NCBI RefSeq assembly: GCF_003449015.1
Contig: NZ_QRGD01000007.1
Span: 124,001 to 188,000 of the forward strand
Length of the DNA stretch: 64,000 nucleotides
Reading direction: 5' to 3'
From: Aureibaculum luteum
GTDB lineage: Bacteria > Bacteroidota > Bacteroidia > Flavobacteriales > Flavobacteriaceae
In this document: piece after piece, positions 25,906 to 34,786 of the stretch
How the letters are laid out: every line of letters begins with the position of its first letter
Position numbering within the stretch: position 1 is the stretch's first letter
The notes under the pieces: generated by a model
Database searches by the model: none
What the model was told of the DNA's origin: nothing
Seen by the model: only the letters and a program-made list of their open reading frames with translations
Translations under genes and position numbers: made by a program

Positions 25906-27159
25906 ATGTATTTTTTATATAACATAGCGGTTTACATTGTAGGTTTTTTGCTTAAAATTATTGCAATTTTTAATAAAAAGATTGCTCTTTTTGTTGGAGG
26001 CAGAAAGGATGTTTTTGTTCAATTAAAAAAGAATTTTGGCTCTGAGGCTAATGTTATATGGTTTCATTGTGCTTCATTGGGAGAATTTGAACAAGGAAGG
26101 CCAATCATTGAAAAAATAAAAAGACAAACTACAAATTCAGAATCACAATTTTTTGGATCTAAAATATTAGTAACTTTTTTTTCGCCATCAGGGTATGAGA
26201 TTAGAAAAAATTATGAAGTAGCTGACGTAGTTACTTATTTACCTTTAGATACAAAAAATAATGCGAAAAGGTTTGTAGAAATTGTAGACCCTATGATAGC
26301 AGTATTTGTAAAATATGAGTTTTGGCCAAATTTATTAAAAGAACTTAGAAAAAAGCAGATAAAGACTATTTTGGTTTCGGGAATTTTTAGAGAAAATCAA
26401 TCTTTTTTTAAAGGTTATGGAGGATGGATGCGAAAATCGCTACAGACTTTTGATCACTTTTTCGTACAGAACAATGAATCCGTAAAATTATTAAATAAAA
26501 TAGGGTTCAACAATACAACGCTTTCTGGAGATACAAGGTTTGATAGAGTTTATGAAATTACGAAGCAAGAAATTGACCTTAGTTTTGCTGAAAAATTTAA
26601 AAATAATAAAACAACTTTAGTGGCCGGTAGTACTTGGCCTAAAGATGAAGCATTGCTGGTTAATTTTATTAATAATAAATCAAAACAGAATCAAAAGTTT
26701 ATCATTGCACCGCATAATATCAATACTCAAGGAATTGATAAATTAAAACAAAGCATAAACAAAAAAGTACTATTGTATTCAGAAATTGAGAATAAAGATT
26801 TAAGTGAATTTCAGGTATTAATTATTGACACAATTGGAATTCTAACTAAGATTTATAATTATAGCGATATTGCTTATGTTGGAGGTGGATTTGGAACTGG
26901 AATTCATAATGTATTAGAACCAGCGACTTTCGGAGTACCAATAATTATTGGGCCAAATTATCATAAATTTAATGAAGCCAAAGATTTGCTTCAACTTGAA
27001 GCTTGTCTATCTATTCAAAATGCGGAAGAGCTTGATGCTGCATTAACTTTATTATTTAGCGATGACGATTTTCGTAAAAATAAAGGTAATATTGCCAAAG
27101 GGTATATTTTGAACAATATAGGTTCTACCCAAAAAATTATGAATTACATCAATAACTAA
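25906..27159 (+). CDS. waaA: 3-deoxy-D-manno-octulosonic acid (Kdo) transferase
   Basis: This is a 417-residue GT-B glycosyltransferase adding Kdo to lipid A precursor at the inner membrane. It has an N-terminal membrane anchor (about 1-24), then WFHCASLGEFEQGRPII, the family's acceptor motif with the catalytic glutamate (about 62-64). VKYEFWPNLL and LVSGIFRENQSFFK follow. The C-terminal domain has VAGSTWPKDE and YVGGGFGTGIHNVLEPA, the Kdo-transferase donor site. It diverges from the sugar-nucleotide operon and is followed 13 bases later by a Crp-type regulator. Confidence 0.95.
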   Translation: MYFLYNIAVYIVGFLLKIIAIFNKKIALFVGGRKDVFVQLKKNFGSEANVIWFHCASLGEFEQGRPIIEKIKRQTTNSESQFFGSKILVTFFSPSGYEIRKNYEVADVVTYLPLDTKNNAKRFVEIVDPMIAVFVKYEFWPNLLKELRKKQIKTILVSGIFRENQSFFKGYGGWMRKSLQTFDHFFVQNNESVKLLNKIGFNNTTLSGDTRFDRVYEITKQEIDLSFAEKFKNNKTTLVAGSTWPKDEALLVNFINNKSKQNQKFIIAPHNINTQGIDKLKQSINKKVLLYSEIENKDLSEFQVLIIDTIGILTKIYNYSDIAYVGGGFGTGIHNVLEPATFGVPIIIGPNYHKFNEAKDLLQLEACLSIQNAEELDAALTLLFSDDDFRKNKGNIAKGYILNNIGSTQKIMNYINN

Positions 27160-27172
27160 TTTTCTGAACATC

Positions 27173-27808
27173 ATGATTAAAGAAAAATTAACATCTTATT
27201 TTAATGTAGTTTTTGAGGAGGCACTTGTTGACGAAATCATAAAGGTTGGTGTTTATAAAAAAGTTAGAGAAAATGAACTATTATTAGATTTAGGTGATAA
27301 ATTTGATAAGATTCCATTAATACTTTCAGGTGCAATAAAAATTAGTCACGAAGATACTAAGGGAGATGAAATAGTATTGTATTACTTAGAACATGGCGAT
27401 ACATGTACCATTACTTTTGGCAGTGGATTGCACGGTGCAAAAAGTGAGATTAGAGGTGTGGCAGAAATGGATTCTGAAATTATATTCATACCTGTTGAAA
27501 AAATGGATGAATGGTTAGCCAAATATAAATCTTGGAGAACTTTTGTAATTGATAGTTACAATACACGTCTATCAGAAATGATTGAAGCTATAGATACGTT
27601 GGCTTTTAAGAAAATGGACGAGCGTTTGTTCAAATACTTAACTGATAAGGTAAAAATAATGAGAAGCACAACCTTGACAACAACGCATCAAGAGATTGCT
27701 CAAGATTTAAACACATCACGGGTTGTTATTTCTAGATTGTTAAAACAACTTGAAAACGAACAAAAAATTAAACTATTTAGGAATAAAATAGAAGTTCTTG
27801 AATATTAA
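27173..27808 (+). CDS. Crp/Fnr-family transcriptional regulator
   Basis: This is a 211-residue regulator. The N-terminal cyclic-nucleotide-type beta-barrel has LILSGAIKISHED and YYLEHGDTCTITFGSG. The C-terminal winged helix carries TTHQEIAQDLNTSRVVISRLLKQLE (about 168-192). There is only one cysteine (near 80), so it cannot carry an FNR-type iron-sulfur cluster. The ligand is unknown, and the lone Cys could sense sulfur species. Being 9 bases upstream of the YeeE/YedE pair, it probably regulates this sulfur-uptake module and perhaps the downstream Moco genes. Confidence 0.88.
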   Translation: MIKEKLTSYFNVVFEEALVDEIIKVGVYKKVRENELLLDLGDKFDKIPLILSGAIKISHEDTKGDEIVLYYLEHGDTCTITFGSGLHGAKSEIRGVAEMDSEIIFIPVEKMDEWLAKYKSWRTFVIDSYNTRLSEMIEAIDTLAFKKMDERLFKYLTDKVKIMRSTTLTTTHQEIAQDLNTSRVVISRLLKQLENEQKIKLFRNKIEVLEY

Positions 27809-27817
27809 AATATAATT

Positions 27818-28378
27818 ATGATTGAATTCTTTTTACAACCTTGGCCTTGGTATGTCGCAGGTCCATTGATTACTTTGGTTATGTTCTTACTCTTTTATTT
27901 TGGTAAAACATTTGGAGTGTCTTCAAATTTAGAAACGATATGTGCTATTGGTGGAGCTGGTAAATTCAATAGTTATTTTAAACTTGATTGGAGAAAAAAT
28001 ACGTGGAACTTAATTTTTGTTTTTGGAGCAATTATAGGCGGTTTTATATCATATCAATGGCTTACTCCAAACGAGGTTATTGCTTTAAATCCTCAAACGA
28101 TTCAGGATTTGTCAGAGATAGGTATTAAAAATGCCGGACAATCTTATTTACCAGCTGAAATTTTTTCATTAGATGCATTATTTTCTTTAAAAGGAATTTT
28201 AGTTTTATTGCTGGGTGGATTTTTAGTTGGATTCGGTACACGTTATGCAGGTGGTTGCACATCGGGTCATGCTATTGTTGGGCTAAGCAATTTAGAAATT
28301 CCATCATTAATTGCAGTTATTGGGTTTTTCGTAGGAGGATTAATAATGACATGGGTATTTATTCCGATAATATTTTAG
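27818..28378 (+). CDS. YeeE/YedE-family sulfur transporter, first half
   Basis: This is a 186-residue inner-membrane protein with about five helices. The hallmark GTRYAGGCTSGHAIVGL (about 140-156) holds the conserved cysteine and SGH motif of DUF395/YeeE permeases, which take up thiosulfate or related sulfur species. It corresponds to one half of full-length YeeE. The other half follows after TAG-AAG-ATG in the same reading frame. The split pair is like the two DUF395 genes found with persulfide dioxygenase in BigR-type sulfide operons. The regulator gene lies directly upstream. Confidence 0.87.
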   Translation: MIEFFLQPWPWYVAGPLITLVMFLLFYFGKTFGVSSNLETICAIGGAGKFNSYFKLDWRKNTWNLIFVFGAIIGGFISYQWLTPNEVIALNPQTIQDLSEIGIKNAGQSYLPAEIFSLDALFSLKGILVLLLGGFLVGFGTRYAGGCTSGHAIVGLSNLEIPSLIAVIGFFVGGLIMTWVFIPIIF

Positions 28379-28381
28379 AAG

Positions 28382-28795
28382 ATGAAATTTATAAAATTTT
28401 TTATAGTAGGTATTTTATTTGGTATTATACTAAGCAAAGCAGAAGTTATCTCTTGGTTTAGAATTTATGAAATGTTTAAGTTTCAATCCTTTCATATGTA
28501 CGGCGTTATTGGTTCTGCTGTAGTCTTAGGTATTCTTATTATTCAGTTATTCAAAAAAGGTATTTTAAAAAATAAGGATGGTGAACAAATTATTATACCG
28601 CCTAAAAAGAATGCTTTTAAAGCTAATTTGTTTGGTGGTATTATTTTCGGTTTAGGCTGGGCTTTAGTTGGTGCTTGTCCTGGACCTATGTTTATTTTAT
28701 TGGGTCGGGGAGTATTGGCAATTCTCATTATTGTATTTGGAGCTTTGTTAGGTGCTTTTGTATATCACGGAGTTAAAAAGTGGATGCCAAACTAG
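28382..28795 (+). CDS. YeeE/YedE-family sulfur transporter, second half (DUF6691-like)
   Basis: This is a 137-residue membrane protein with about four helices. It carries the second conserved cysteine motif GWALVGACPGPMFILLGRG (about 95-113) of the YeeE/YedE fold. Three bases separate it from the first half, in the same frame, so the two chains should assemble into one transporter. A short charged cytosolic segment (about 60-78) links helices two and three. The substrate is probably thiosulfate or a polysulfide-type species by family; the direction of transport is not readable from sequence. Confidence 0.85.
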   Translation: MKFIKFFIVGILFGIILSKAEVISWFRIYEMFKFQSFHMYGVIGSAVVLGILIIQLFKKGILKNKDGEQIIIPPKKNAFKANLFGGIIFGLGWALVGACPGPMFILLGRGVLAILIIVFGALLGAFVYHGVKKWMPN

Positions 28796-28847
28796 GCAAT
28801 GTTTTCTTTCTTATCTTTACCAATAATTCTATTTTAAAATTATAATT

Positions 28848-29831
28848 ATGTTAACCGATAATTTTGGTAGGCAAATTTCCTATTTGCGATTGGCAGTAAC
28901 TGATCGTTGTAACTTGCGTTGCCAATATTGTATGCCAGCACATGGCATTGATATCGTTGACAGGAAGGAACTACTTACTTTTAAAGAAATGTACCGAATA
29001 ACCAGAGTTTTAAGTGAACTAGGTGTTAATAAAGTTCGCTTAACAGGAGGAGAGCCATTTGTACGTAAAGATTTTATCAAGTTTTTAGAAATGCTTTCGT
29101 TTAATGATAAATTGGAAGAAATTAATATCACTACCAACGGCGTTTTAATTGTAAATCATATTAAAGAGCTTGAAGCTTTAAAAGTAAAAACTATAAACCT
29201 GAGTATTGATAGTTTAGACAAAGCGAATTTTGCAAAAATAACAAGACGTGATGTTTTTGATGATGTTTTTAAAACGTTGGAAGCCCTAGAAAGGAGCACT
29301 TTAAATTTAAAACTGAATTGCGTGGTGCAATCGGATGTTAACACACATGAAATCATAGATTTTATTGAATTGACTAAACATAAAAATTTAGCAGTACGTT
29401 TTATAGAAGAAATGCCTTTTAATGGTAAGGGGCAACGCAACATGAAGGAGGAGTGGAATTACAATAAAATTTTAAATAAAATTAAATCCAATTATAGCAA
29501 CATTACTCCTTTAATATCAGATAAATCATCAACTTCTCATAACTTTAAAGTACAAGATTATAAAGGGGCATTTGGAATCATTCCTGCATTCACTAGAACA
29601 ATTTGTGACGATTGTAATCGCATACGGATAACGTCAACCGGAATGTTTAAAAATTGCCTGTTTGATAATGGTGTTTTTAACATACGAGACTTTATCCGCC
29701 AAGGAGCAAATAATGATGATTTAAAGCAGCTTTTTATGAGTATTGTCAAGCAAAAACCTAAAAATGGTTTTATAGCAGAGGCCAATAGAAATAATGATGT
29801 TTCGGAAAGTATGTCTACAATAGGAGGTTAA
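28848..29831 (+). CDS. moaA: GTP 3',8-cyclase (radical SAM)
   Basis: This enzyme starts molybdenum cofactor synthesis by converting GTP to 3',8-cyclo-GTP using S-adenosylmethionine. It has 327 residues. The N-terminal cluster cysteines are in DRCNLRCQYC (21, 25, 28). The C-terminal cluster site is ICDDCNRIRITSTGMFKNC. RLTGGEPFVRKD is the SAM-binding region, and the protein ends in the required Gly-Gly (TIGG). It is the first gene of a plus-strand run with moeA, moaC, a mobA-like gene, a DUF1835 gene and a moeB-like gene. All key residues are intact. Confidence 0.97.
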   Translation: MLTDNFGRQISYLRLAVTDRCNLRCQYCMPAHGIDIVDRKELLTFKEMYRITRVLSELGVNKVRLTGGEPFVRKDFIKFLEMLSFNDKLEEINITTNGVLIVNHIKELEALKVKTINLSIDSLDKANFAKITRRDVFDDVFKTLEALERSTLNLKLNCVVQSDVNTHEIIDFIELTKHKNLAVRFIEEMPFNGKGQRNMKEEWNYNKILNKIKSNYSNITPLISDKSSTSHNFKVQDYKGAFGIIPAFTRTICDDCNRIRITSTGMFKNCLFDNGVFNIRDFIRQGANNDDLKQLFMSIVKQKPKNGFIAEANRNNDVSESMSTIGG

Positions 29832-29888
29832 GTAAATAGAAACAGATGTCTCCAGTACTGGGGTTTAAGTTTAAAACAGTCATATTTT

Positions 29889-31127
29889 ATGATAACGGTT
29901 GAAAAAGCATTAGAAATAATTTTAGCAGAATCTCAAGATTTCGGTGTTGAAAAAATTCCTTTTATGGAGTCGTTAGGACGTGTTTTAAAGGAACACATTG
30001 GTGCAGATAGAGATTTCCCTCCATTTGATAGAGTCAGTATGGATGGTATTGCTATTGATTATGATACTTATAAAAAAGGGGATATCACATTTCCAATTGA
30101 AAGCATCCAAGCCGCTGGGGCAGAACAATTATCGTTAAAAAGTCAACAGAATTGTATAGAAGTGATGACAGGTGCTGTGGTACCCAAAAATGTAGATACA
30201 GTTATTCCATACGAGCTTGTAGAGATTAAAGACGGTAAAGCTGAACTATCCACTGATACTATAAAGCAAGGTCAAAACATTCATAGAAAAGGGTTAGATC
30301 GAAAGCAAGATGATTTATTGATAAAACAAAACACTATAATTTCGTCAGCTGAAATTGGAGTGCTAGCTACTGTTGGTAAGGCAACAGTAAAAGTAGCCAA
30401 ACAACCAAAAGTTATGATTGTTTCTACAGGTGATGAGTTGATTGAGGTTGATAAAATTCCTTTAAATCATCAAATTAGAAGGAGTAATGTTTATATGTTA
30501 GTGGCACTTTTACAGGAGTTGAAAATTCAGGCAGATACAGCCCATATTAACGATGATAAAGCCATTTTGAAACAAAAAATAGAAGGATATTTATTAGATT
30601 ATGATGTGTTGCTTTTTAGTGGTGCCGTCAGTAAAGGGAAATTTGATTTTTTACCCGAAATATTAGAAGAGTTAGGGGTTAAAAAACAATTTCATAAAGT
30701 AAAACAACGCCCAGGAAAACCCTTCTGGTTTGGGGCCATTGGACCTTTTAGGATAAATGACATGAAAATAGGTAATGGAAATCATAAAACTACAATTTTT
30801 GCTTTTCCAGGGAATCCTGTTTCTACTTTTGTAGGTTGTTTAAAATATTTTTATCCTTGGTTTAGAAAATCAATTGGAATTCAATATGTAAATGAAGATC
30901 ATGCTATCCTTTCAGAGGACTTCACTTTCCAACCAGCATTAACTTATTTTTTACAAGTACGTCTACAAAATGAAAACGGAAGGATAATTGGAACGCCAGT
31001 AAAAGGTAAAGGTTCAGGAGATTTAGCTAATTTAGCAGATGCAGATGGTTTTTTAGAATTGCCAGCCGATAAAACGGAGTTTAGAAAAGGAGAAACTTTT
31101 CCTTTGATTAGATATCGACAGTATTAA
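29889..31127 (+). CDS. moeA: Molybdopterin molybdenumtransferase
   Basis: This 412-residue enzyme inserts molybdate into adenylated molybdopterin. DFPPFDRVSMDGIAI is the family's N-terminal signature. EVMTGAVVPKNVDTVIPYE and the MogA-like domain with VMIVSTGDEL, RRSNVYML, LFSGAVSKGKFDF and AFPGNPVSTFV are present. The usual GGxSxG substrate loop reads SGAVSKGKFD. It follows moaA by 57 bases, in which only a short CCAGTACTGG palindrome (29852-29861) stands out. A separate mogA/moaB gene is not in this window. Confidence 0.95.
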   Translation: MITVEKALEIILAESQDFGVEKIPFMESLGRVLKEHIGADRDFPPFDRVSMDGIAIDYDTYKKGDITFPIESIQAAGAEQLSLKSQQNCIEVMTGAVVPKNVDTVIPYELVEIKDGKAELSTDTIKQGQNIHRKGLDRKQDDLLIKQNTIISSAEIGVLATVGKATVKVAKQPKVMIVSTGDELIEVDKIPLNHQIRRSNVYMLVALLQELKIQADTAHINDDKAILKQKIEGYLLDYDVLLFSGAVSKGKFDFLPEILEELGVKKQFHKVKQRPGKPFWFGAIGPFRINDMKIGNGNHKTTIFAFPGNPVSTFVGCLKYFYPWFRKSIGIQYVNEDHAILSEDFTFQPALTYFLQVRLQNENGRIIGTPVKGKGSGDLANLADADGFLELPADKTEFRKGETFPLIRYRQY

Positions 31128-31194
31128 TAAACAATATACCTTTCAGTCTGACACATCAGCGTCAACACTTGTGAGGTCAAAAAATAACATCGAA

Positions 31195-31668
31195 GTGAAC
31201 AAATTCTCACATATCAACAAGAAAAATCAGCCTAAAATGGTAAATGTTGGCGATAAAGCCATTACCAAACGTAAGGCCACTGCTATAGCTACGTTGTTCT
31301 TAGGTAAGAAAGTCGTTTCTAATTTTAAAGTTAACGATATTACCACCAAAAAAGGGCCTGTTTTTCAAACGGCTATTGTGGCTGGGATTCAAGCGGTAAA
31401 AAAGACTTCAGATCTAATACCGATGTGCCATCCACTGGCTATTAATGGTGTTGATATAGACATTGATGTTATTGATGATGAACATGCGGAAATTTTATGT
31501 ACTGTAGAAATTGAAGGTAAAACTGGAGTTGAAATGGAAGCATTAACCGGAGCTACAATTACTGCTCTTACCATATATGACATGTGTAAAAGTATTTCAC
31601 AACATATGATATTAAAAGAGGTTAAGTTGTTAGAAAAAACGGGAGGTAAATCAGATTTTAAAGGTTAA
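31195..31668 (+). CDS. moaC: Cyclic pyranopterin monophosphate synthase
   Basis: This protein converts 3',8-cyclo-GTP to cyclic pyranopterin monophosphate, the second Moco step. MVNVGDKAITKRKATAIA, LIPMCHPLAINGVDI (the active-site Cys/His loop) and VEIEGKTGVEMEALTGATITALTIYDMCK are all family signatures, and the lysine near KTGGKSDFKG closes the site. There is no ATG before the conserved FSHINKKNQPKM. GTG at 31195 gives the usual length of 157 residues, while another in-frame GTG at 31171 would add eight residues. Downstream spacing to the mobA-like gene is 3 bases. Confidence 0.93.
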   Translation: MNKFSHINKKNQPKMVNVGDKAITKRKATAIATLFLGKKVVSNFKVNDITTKKGPVFQTAIVAGIQAVKKTSDLIPMCHPLAINGVDIDIDVIDDEHAEILCTVEIEGKTGVEMEALTGATITALTIYDMCKSISQHMILKEVKLLEKTGGKSDFKG

Positions 31669-31671
31669 GTA

Positions 31672-32793
31672 ATGGAGGAAAAGAAACACCAAAAACATAC
31701 AAAATTAAAAAGGCGTGAAAATGAAAACTTCGCACCAAATGAAATTGCTATTTTGGGCACAAAATGCTCCGTAATTGCCATTTTTGTTCAAAAAATGAGT
31801 AAAAAACTTCAAAAAGAGGCTAAAATTGGCTATTTAGATGCTTCGCATAGAGATTCGGAGACGCAACAAGATTTTGATAGTTTTGTATTTCATCATTCAG
31901 GTAGTTTAGAGACCACAATAAAAACTGAGTTAAACGAGTATAACGAACGTATTCGTTTATCTCAACACGATTTAGTATTTATTAATGGCAACCATTATCA
32001 AGGAGAAAAGCAGATCTTATTTTTAGACAATGAAAAGGTGGCTTCTGTAAAAAAACGTTTAGATCAATTAACACGAATTCAATTCATTATTAAATTGAAT
32101 GACGAGGTTGATTATTTTGATTGTTTACTTGAAAAATTTCCATATATAAGAAATATTAAAGCCTATTCAATAACTGAAGAAGATGCCATTGCTAGACATA
32201 TCAATAATTTAATTCAAGAAAAAATAGCACCAATTAATGGATTGGTTTTGGCCGGTGGTAAAAGTACTCGAATGGGTCAAGATAAAACGGAGTTAGATTA
32301 CCATGGTAAACCACAGAGGCATCATGCCGTACAATTACTAGAAAGAAACTTATTAGACACTTATATTTCTGTTGCAAGTGGTATGTCTTCAGAAGTTGAC
32401 AAAATAATAGAAGATAAATTCTTCAATTTAGGTGCATTTGGAGCTATATGTTCTGCGTTTCAACATGATCCGAATAAAGCTTGGCTGGTATTTGCTAGCG
32501 ATTTACCTTTTGTAGATTCTGAAGTAATTCAGTTACTTTTAAAGCATCGGAACCCTTCAAAAATGGCGACTGCAATAAAAGGGAAATCCAAAACTTTTGT
32601 AGAACCGTTAATTACCATTTATGAGCCAAAAGCATATCCAATATTGTTGGGTTATTTAGCACAAGGGTATGCATGTCCGCGTAAAGTATTGATAAATTCG
32701 GAGGTTGAAATTGTTGAGGTTGATGATGAATTGATACGCAATATAAATACCCCAGAAGAGTATCAACAAGCCATAAAGGAAATCAATGGCTAA
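31672..32793 (+). CDS. MobA-like guanylyltransferase with a degenerate MobB-like N-terminal domain
   Basis: This is a 373-residue fusion. Residues about 185-373 are a MobA-type nucleotidyltransferase: GLVLAGGKSTRMGQDKTEL, then VFASDLPFVD, then FVEPLITIYEP. This would link GMP to molybdopterin. Residues about 22-180 look like a MobB domain, with AILGTKCSVIAIFVQKMSKKL in the P-loop position. The GKT/GKS of Walker A is lost, so GTP binding by this domain is doubtful. The gene overlaps the DUF1835 gene by 8 bases. It may serve MGD/bis-MGD or MCD formation; the choice of nucleotide is not proven. Confidence 0.85.
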   Translation: MEEKKHQKHTKLKRRENENFAPNEIAILGTKCSVIAIFVQKMSKKLQKEAKIGYLDASHRDSETQQDFDSFVFHHSGSLETTIKTELNEYNERIRLSQHDLVFINGNHYQGEKQILFLDNEKVASVKKRLDQLTRIQFIIKLNDEVDYFDCLLEKFPYIRNIKAYSITEEDAIARHINNLIQEKIAPINGLVLAGGKSTRMGQDKTELDYHGKPQRHHAVQLLERNLLDTYISVASGMSSEVDKIIEDKFFNLGAFGAICSAFQHDPNKAWLVFASDLPFVDSEVIQLLLKHRNPSKMATAIKGKSKTFVEPLITIYEPKAYPILLGYLAQGYACPRKVLINSEVEIVEVDDELIRNINTPEEYQQAIKEING

Positions 32794-33622
32794 GACATTA
32801 CATATTTTAAATGGTGATAGCACTGCTTCTATTTTTAGTCAATCTCAAGTTGAAGGAGATGTAATTATTTGGCGAGAAATGCTTTGTGAAGGTCCGATCT
32901 GTAAGGAAGTAGGTAGTGATGAATTTTGGAAAAAACGATATAACTATTTTGAGAATGATTTGGGTATTGGCAAATTAGAATACTTTGACAAAACCATTAA
33001 AGAGATTGTTAAATTAGAGAATGTTGCTAAATATGACGAAATTATTTTATGGTTTGAATATGATCTGTTTTGTCAAATAAATCTAATGGCATTATGTACT
33101 TATTTATTGGAGAGTTACGATAAATCTGTAATGTATCATTTGGTTTGTACAGGTAAAGAAAATGGCAAAGATCAATTACAAACGTTAGGCGATTATGATG
33201 CTAAATCTTATCCTCAATTATTAGGTAAGAAAAAGAAATTAAGTCGCAAAAAACTTTTATTTGCGAAAAAATGTTGGGAAATCTATGTTAATAATAATCC
33301 TGAAGAATTAAAGGCTTTTGATTTTAATCAAAAACCTGATTTTGCCTATTTTCAAATGGCTATCATCCAACATTTAGAACGTTTTCCCAAGTCAAACGGC
33401 CTGAATCAAATCCAACAAAAAATGTTAGAACTTATTGATGGAGAAAACTTAAACAAAAATCAAATCATCAGAGAAATGTTGTTGTGGCAACGTACTGAAA
33501 CAGTTTATGGTTTTGGAGATTTACAATATGCTAATTATTTAGATAAATTGAATGCCTATTATTCTATGAATGACGAAATTTATCGATTAAATGAATCTGG
33601 AAAAAGAATTATAAATGCATAA
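32786..33622 (+). CDS. DUF1835-domain protein
   Basis: This is a 278-residue soluble protein. The N-terminal TLHILNGDSTASIF, then VIIWREMLCEGPI, then ILWFEYDLFCQINLM matches the DUF1835 family, whose role is unknown. The C-terminal half (about 180-278) is helical, with a winged-helix-like tail ending YRLNESGKRIINA. It overlaps the mobA-like gene and the moeB-like gene by 8 bases each, so it is translated with Moco enzymes and may help cofactor maturation, although the family also occurs in unrelated settings. No signal peptide or membrane helix. Confidence 0.75.
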   Translation: MAKTLHILNGDSTASIFSQSQVEGDVIIWREMLCEGPICKEVGSDEFWKKRYNYFENDLGIGKLEYFDKTIKEIVKLENVAKYDEIILWFEYDLFCQINLMALCTYLLESYDKSVMYHLVCTGKENGKDQLQTLGDYDAKSYPQLLGKKKKLSRKKLLFAKKCWEIYVNNNPEELKAFDFNQKPDFAYFQMAIIQHLERFPKSNGLNQIQQKMLELIDGENLNKNQIIREMLLWQRTETVYGFGDLQYANYLDKLNAYYSMNDEIYRLNESGKRIINA

Positions 33623-34727
33623 AACTGCTAAACAATTGTTCAAACGTCAAACTACGTTGTCTGAAATAGGTGAGAGCGGACAGCAAAAACTACAACAAAC
33701 AAGTGTTTTGATTGTGGGTTGTGGTGGTTTAGGAAATTCAGTTGCTACTTCTTTAGCGGGAAGTGGAATTGGCACTATTCATTTGGTAGATTTTGACATG
33801 GTAGACATTACTAATTTACACCGTCAACTGTTTTTTACTACTGGAGATGTAGGGAAGTCAAAAGTAGCGGTTTTAGGGAGCTATTTAAGAAAAATTGCTC
33901 CGTTTACCGAGGTGTTTGAGCATCACTTTGTTATTAACAAAAAGAACATATTTGAATTATTGATAAGTGTTGATTATGTTATTGATTGTACCGATAGTTT
34001 GCCCACCAAATACTTATTGAATGATGTTTGTGTGTTAAAAAACAAACCATTTATTTATGGTTCACTCTATAAGTTTGACGGTTATGTAGCTAGTTTTAAT
34101 ATTCAGCAAAAGACCAGTGAATTTAGTGCCAATCTTCGTGATGCTTTTCCAGAAATTTCTAAGGATGCCATTCCCAATTGCTCAGAAATAGGCACTTTAA
34201 ATACTATTGTTGGTATTATTGGATTGTTACAAGCTAATGAGGTTTTAAAATTGGTTTGTGGAATTGGAAATCCTTTGACTGATGTGTTGCTCATTTATAA
34301 TAGTTTGGAGAACTCACAATACAAAATGAAGCTAAAACGAACATTTGATAAAGAAAGAATTTCACAACTATTTGAAAAAGATAGTTATTTTGATGCCAAT
34401 TGTGAAACTCAAGATTTGTCATTGTTAATAGCCAGTAATGAATTAAAACAAATTATAAATTCGAAAATCAAAAACGAGGTTCAAATAATTTCTGTAATAG
34501 AAGATATTTCAACATCTTTGCCTTTTACAGTCGATGCAAAAATACCGTTGTCAGCATTTGATGATATCGTTGGTCACGTAGAGCAAAGTCTAGATTTACT
34601 GGACCAACCAACGTTTATATTTATATGTCAAAAAGGAATTAGCAGTTATACGGCAACTCAAAAAATTAAAGAAAAATATCCTAATTTGAAGATGTTAAGT
34701 CTCAAAGGAGGTATAAGCAATTATTGA
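33615..34727 (+). CDS. MoeB/ThiF-like sulfur-carrier activating enzyme with C-terminal rhodanese domain
   Basis: This is a 370-residue E1-like enzyme that would adenylate the MoaD C-terminus and help load sulfur on it. The ATP site is VLIVGCGGLGNSVATSLAGSG (about 30-50), with NLHRQLFF, DVGKSKV and VIDCTDS downstream. The catalytic cysteine is probably in PNCSEIGTLN. The two CxxC pairs that bind zinc in E. coli MoeB are missing here. A rhodanese domain (about 255-370) ends with the active Cys in FIFICQKGISSYTA. The last gene of the Moco run, it overlaps the DUF1835 gene by 8 bases. Confidence 0.87.
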   Translation: MHKTAKQLFKRQTTLSEIGESGQQKLQQTSVLIVGCGGLGNSVATSLAGSGIGTIHLVDFDMVDITNLHRQLFFTTGDVGKSKVAVLGSYLRKIAPFTEVFEHHFVINKKNIFELLISVDYVIDCTDSLPTKYLLNDVCVLKNKPFIYGSLYKFDGYVASFNIQQKTSEFSANLRDAFPEISKDAIPNCSEIGTLNTIVGIIGLLQANEVLKLVCGIGNPLTDVLLIYNSLENSQYKMKLKRTFDKERISQLFEKDSYFDANCETQDLSLLIASNELKQIINSKIKNEVQIISVIEDISTSLPFTVDAKIPLSAFDDIVGHVEQSLDLLDQPTFIFICQKGISSYTATQKIKEKYPNLKMLSLKGGISNY

Positions 34728-34786
34728 ATGAAATGATTTAAACTTATTCTATTTGCTAAAAAATTGCTTTTTTTCACTCACTTTTT

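Noticed and set aside
28255-28461. Short open frame bridging the two YeeE/YedE halves
   Set aside because: It is in another frame from both halves, which have conserved motifs. It has none.
29832-29888. CCAGTACTGG palindrome between moaA and moeA as a Moco riboswitch
   Set aside because: The gap is 57 bases and too short for the known Moco RNA structure. Only a 10-base palindrome is seen.
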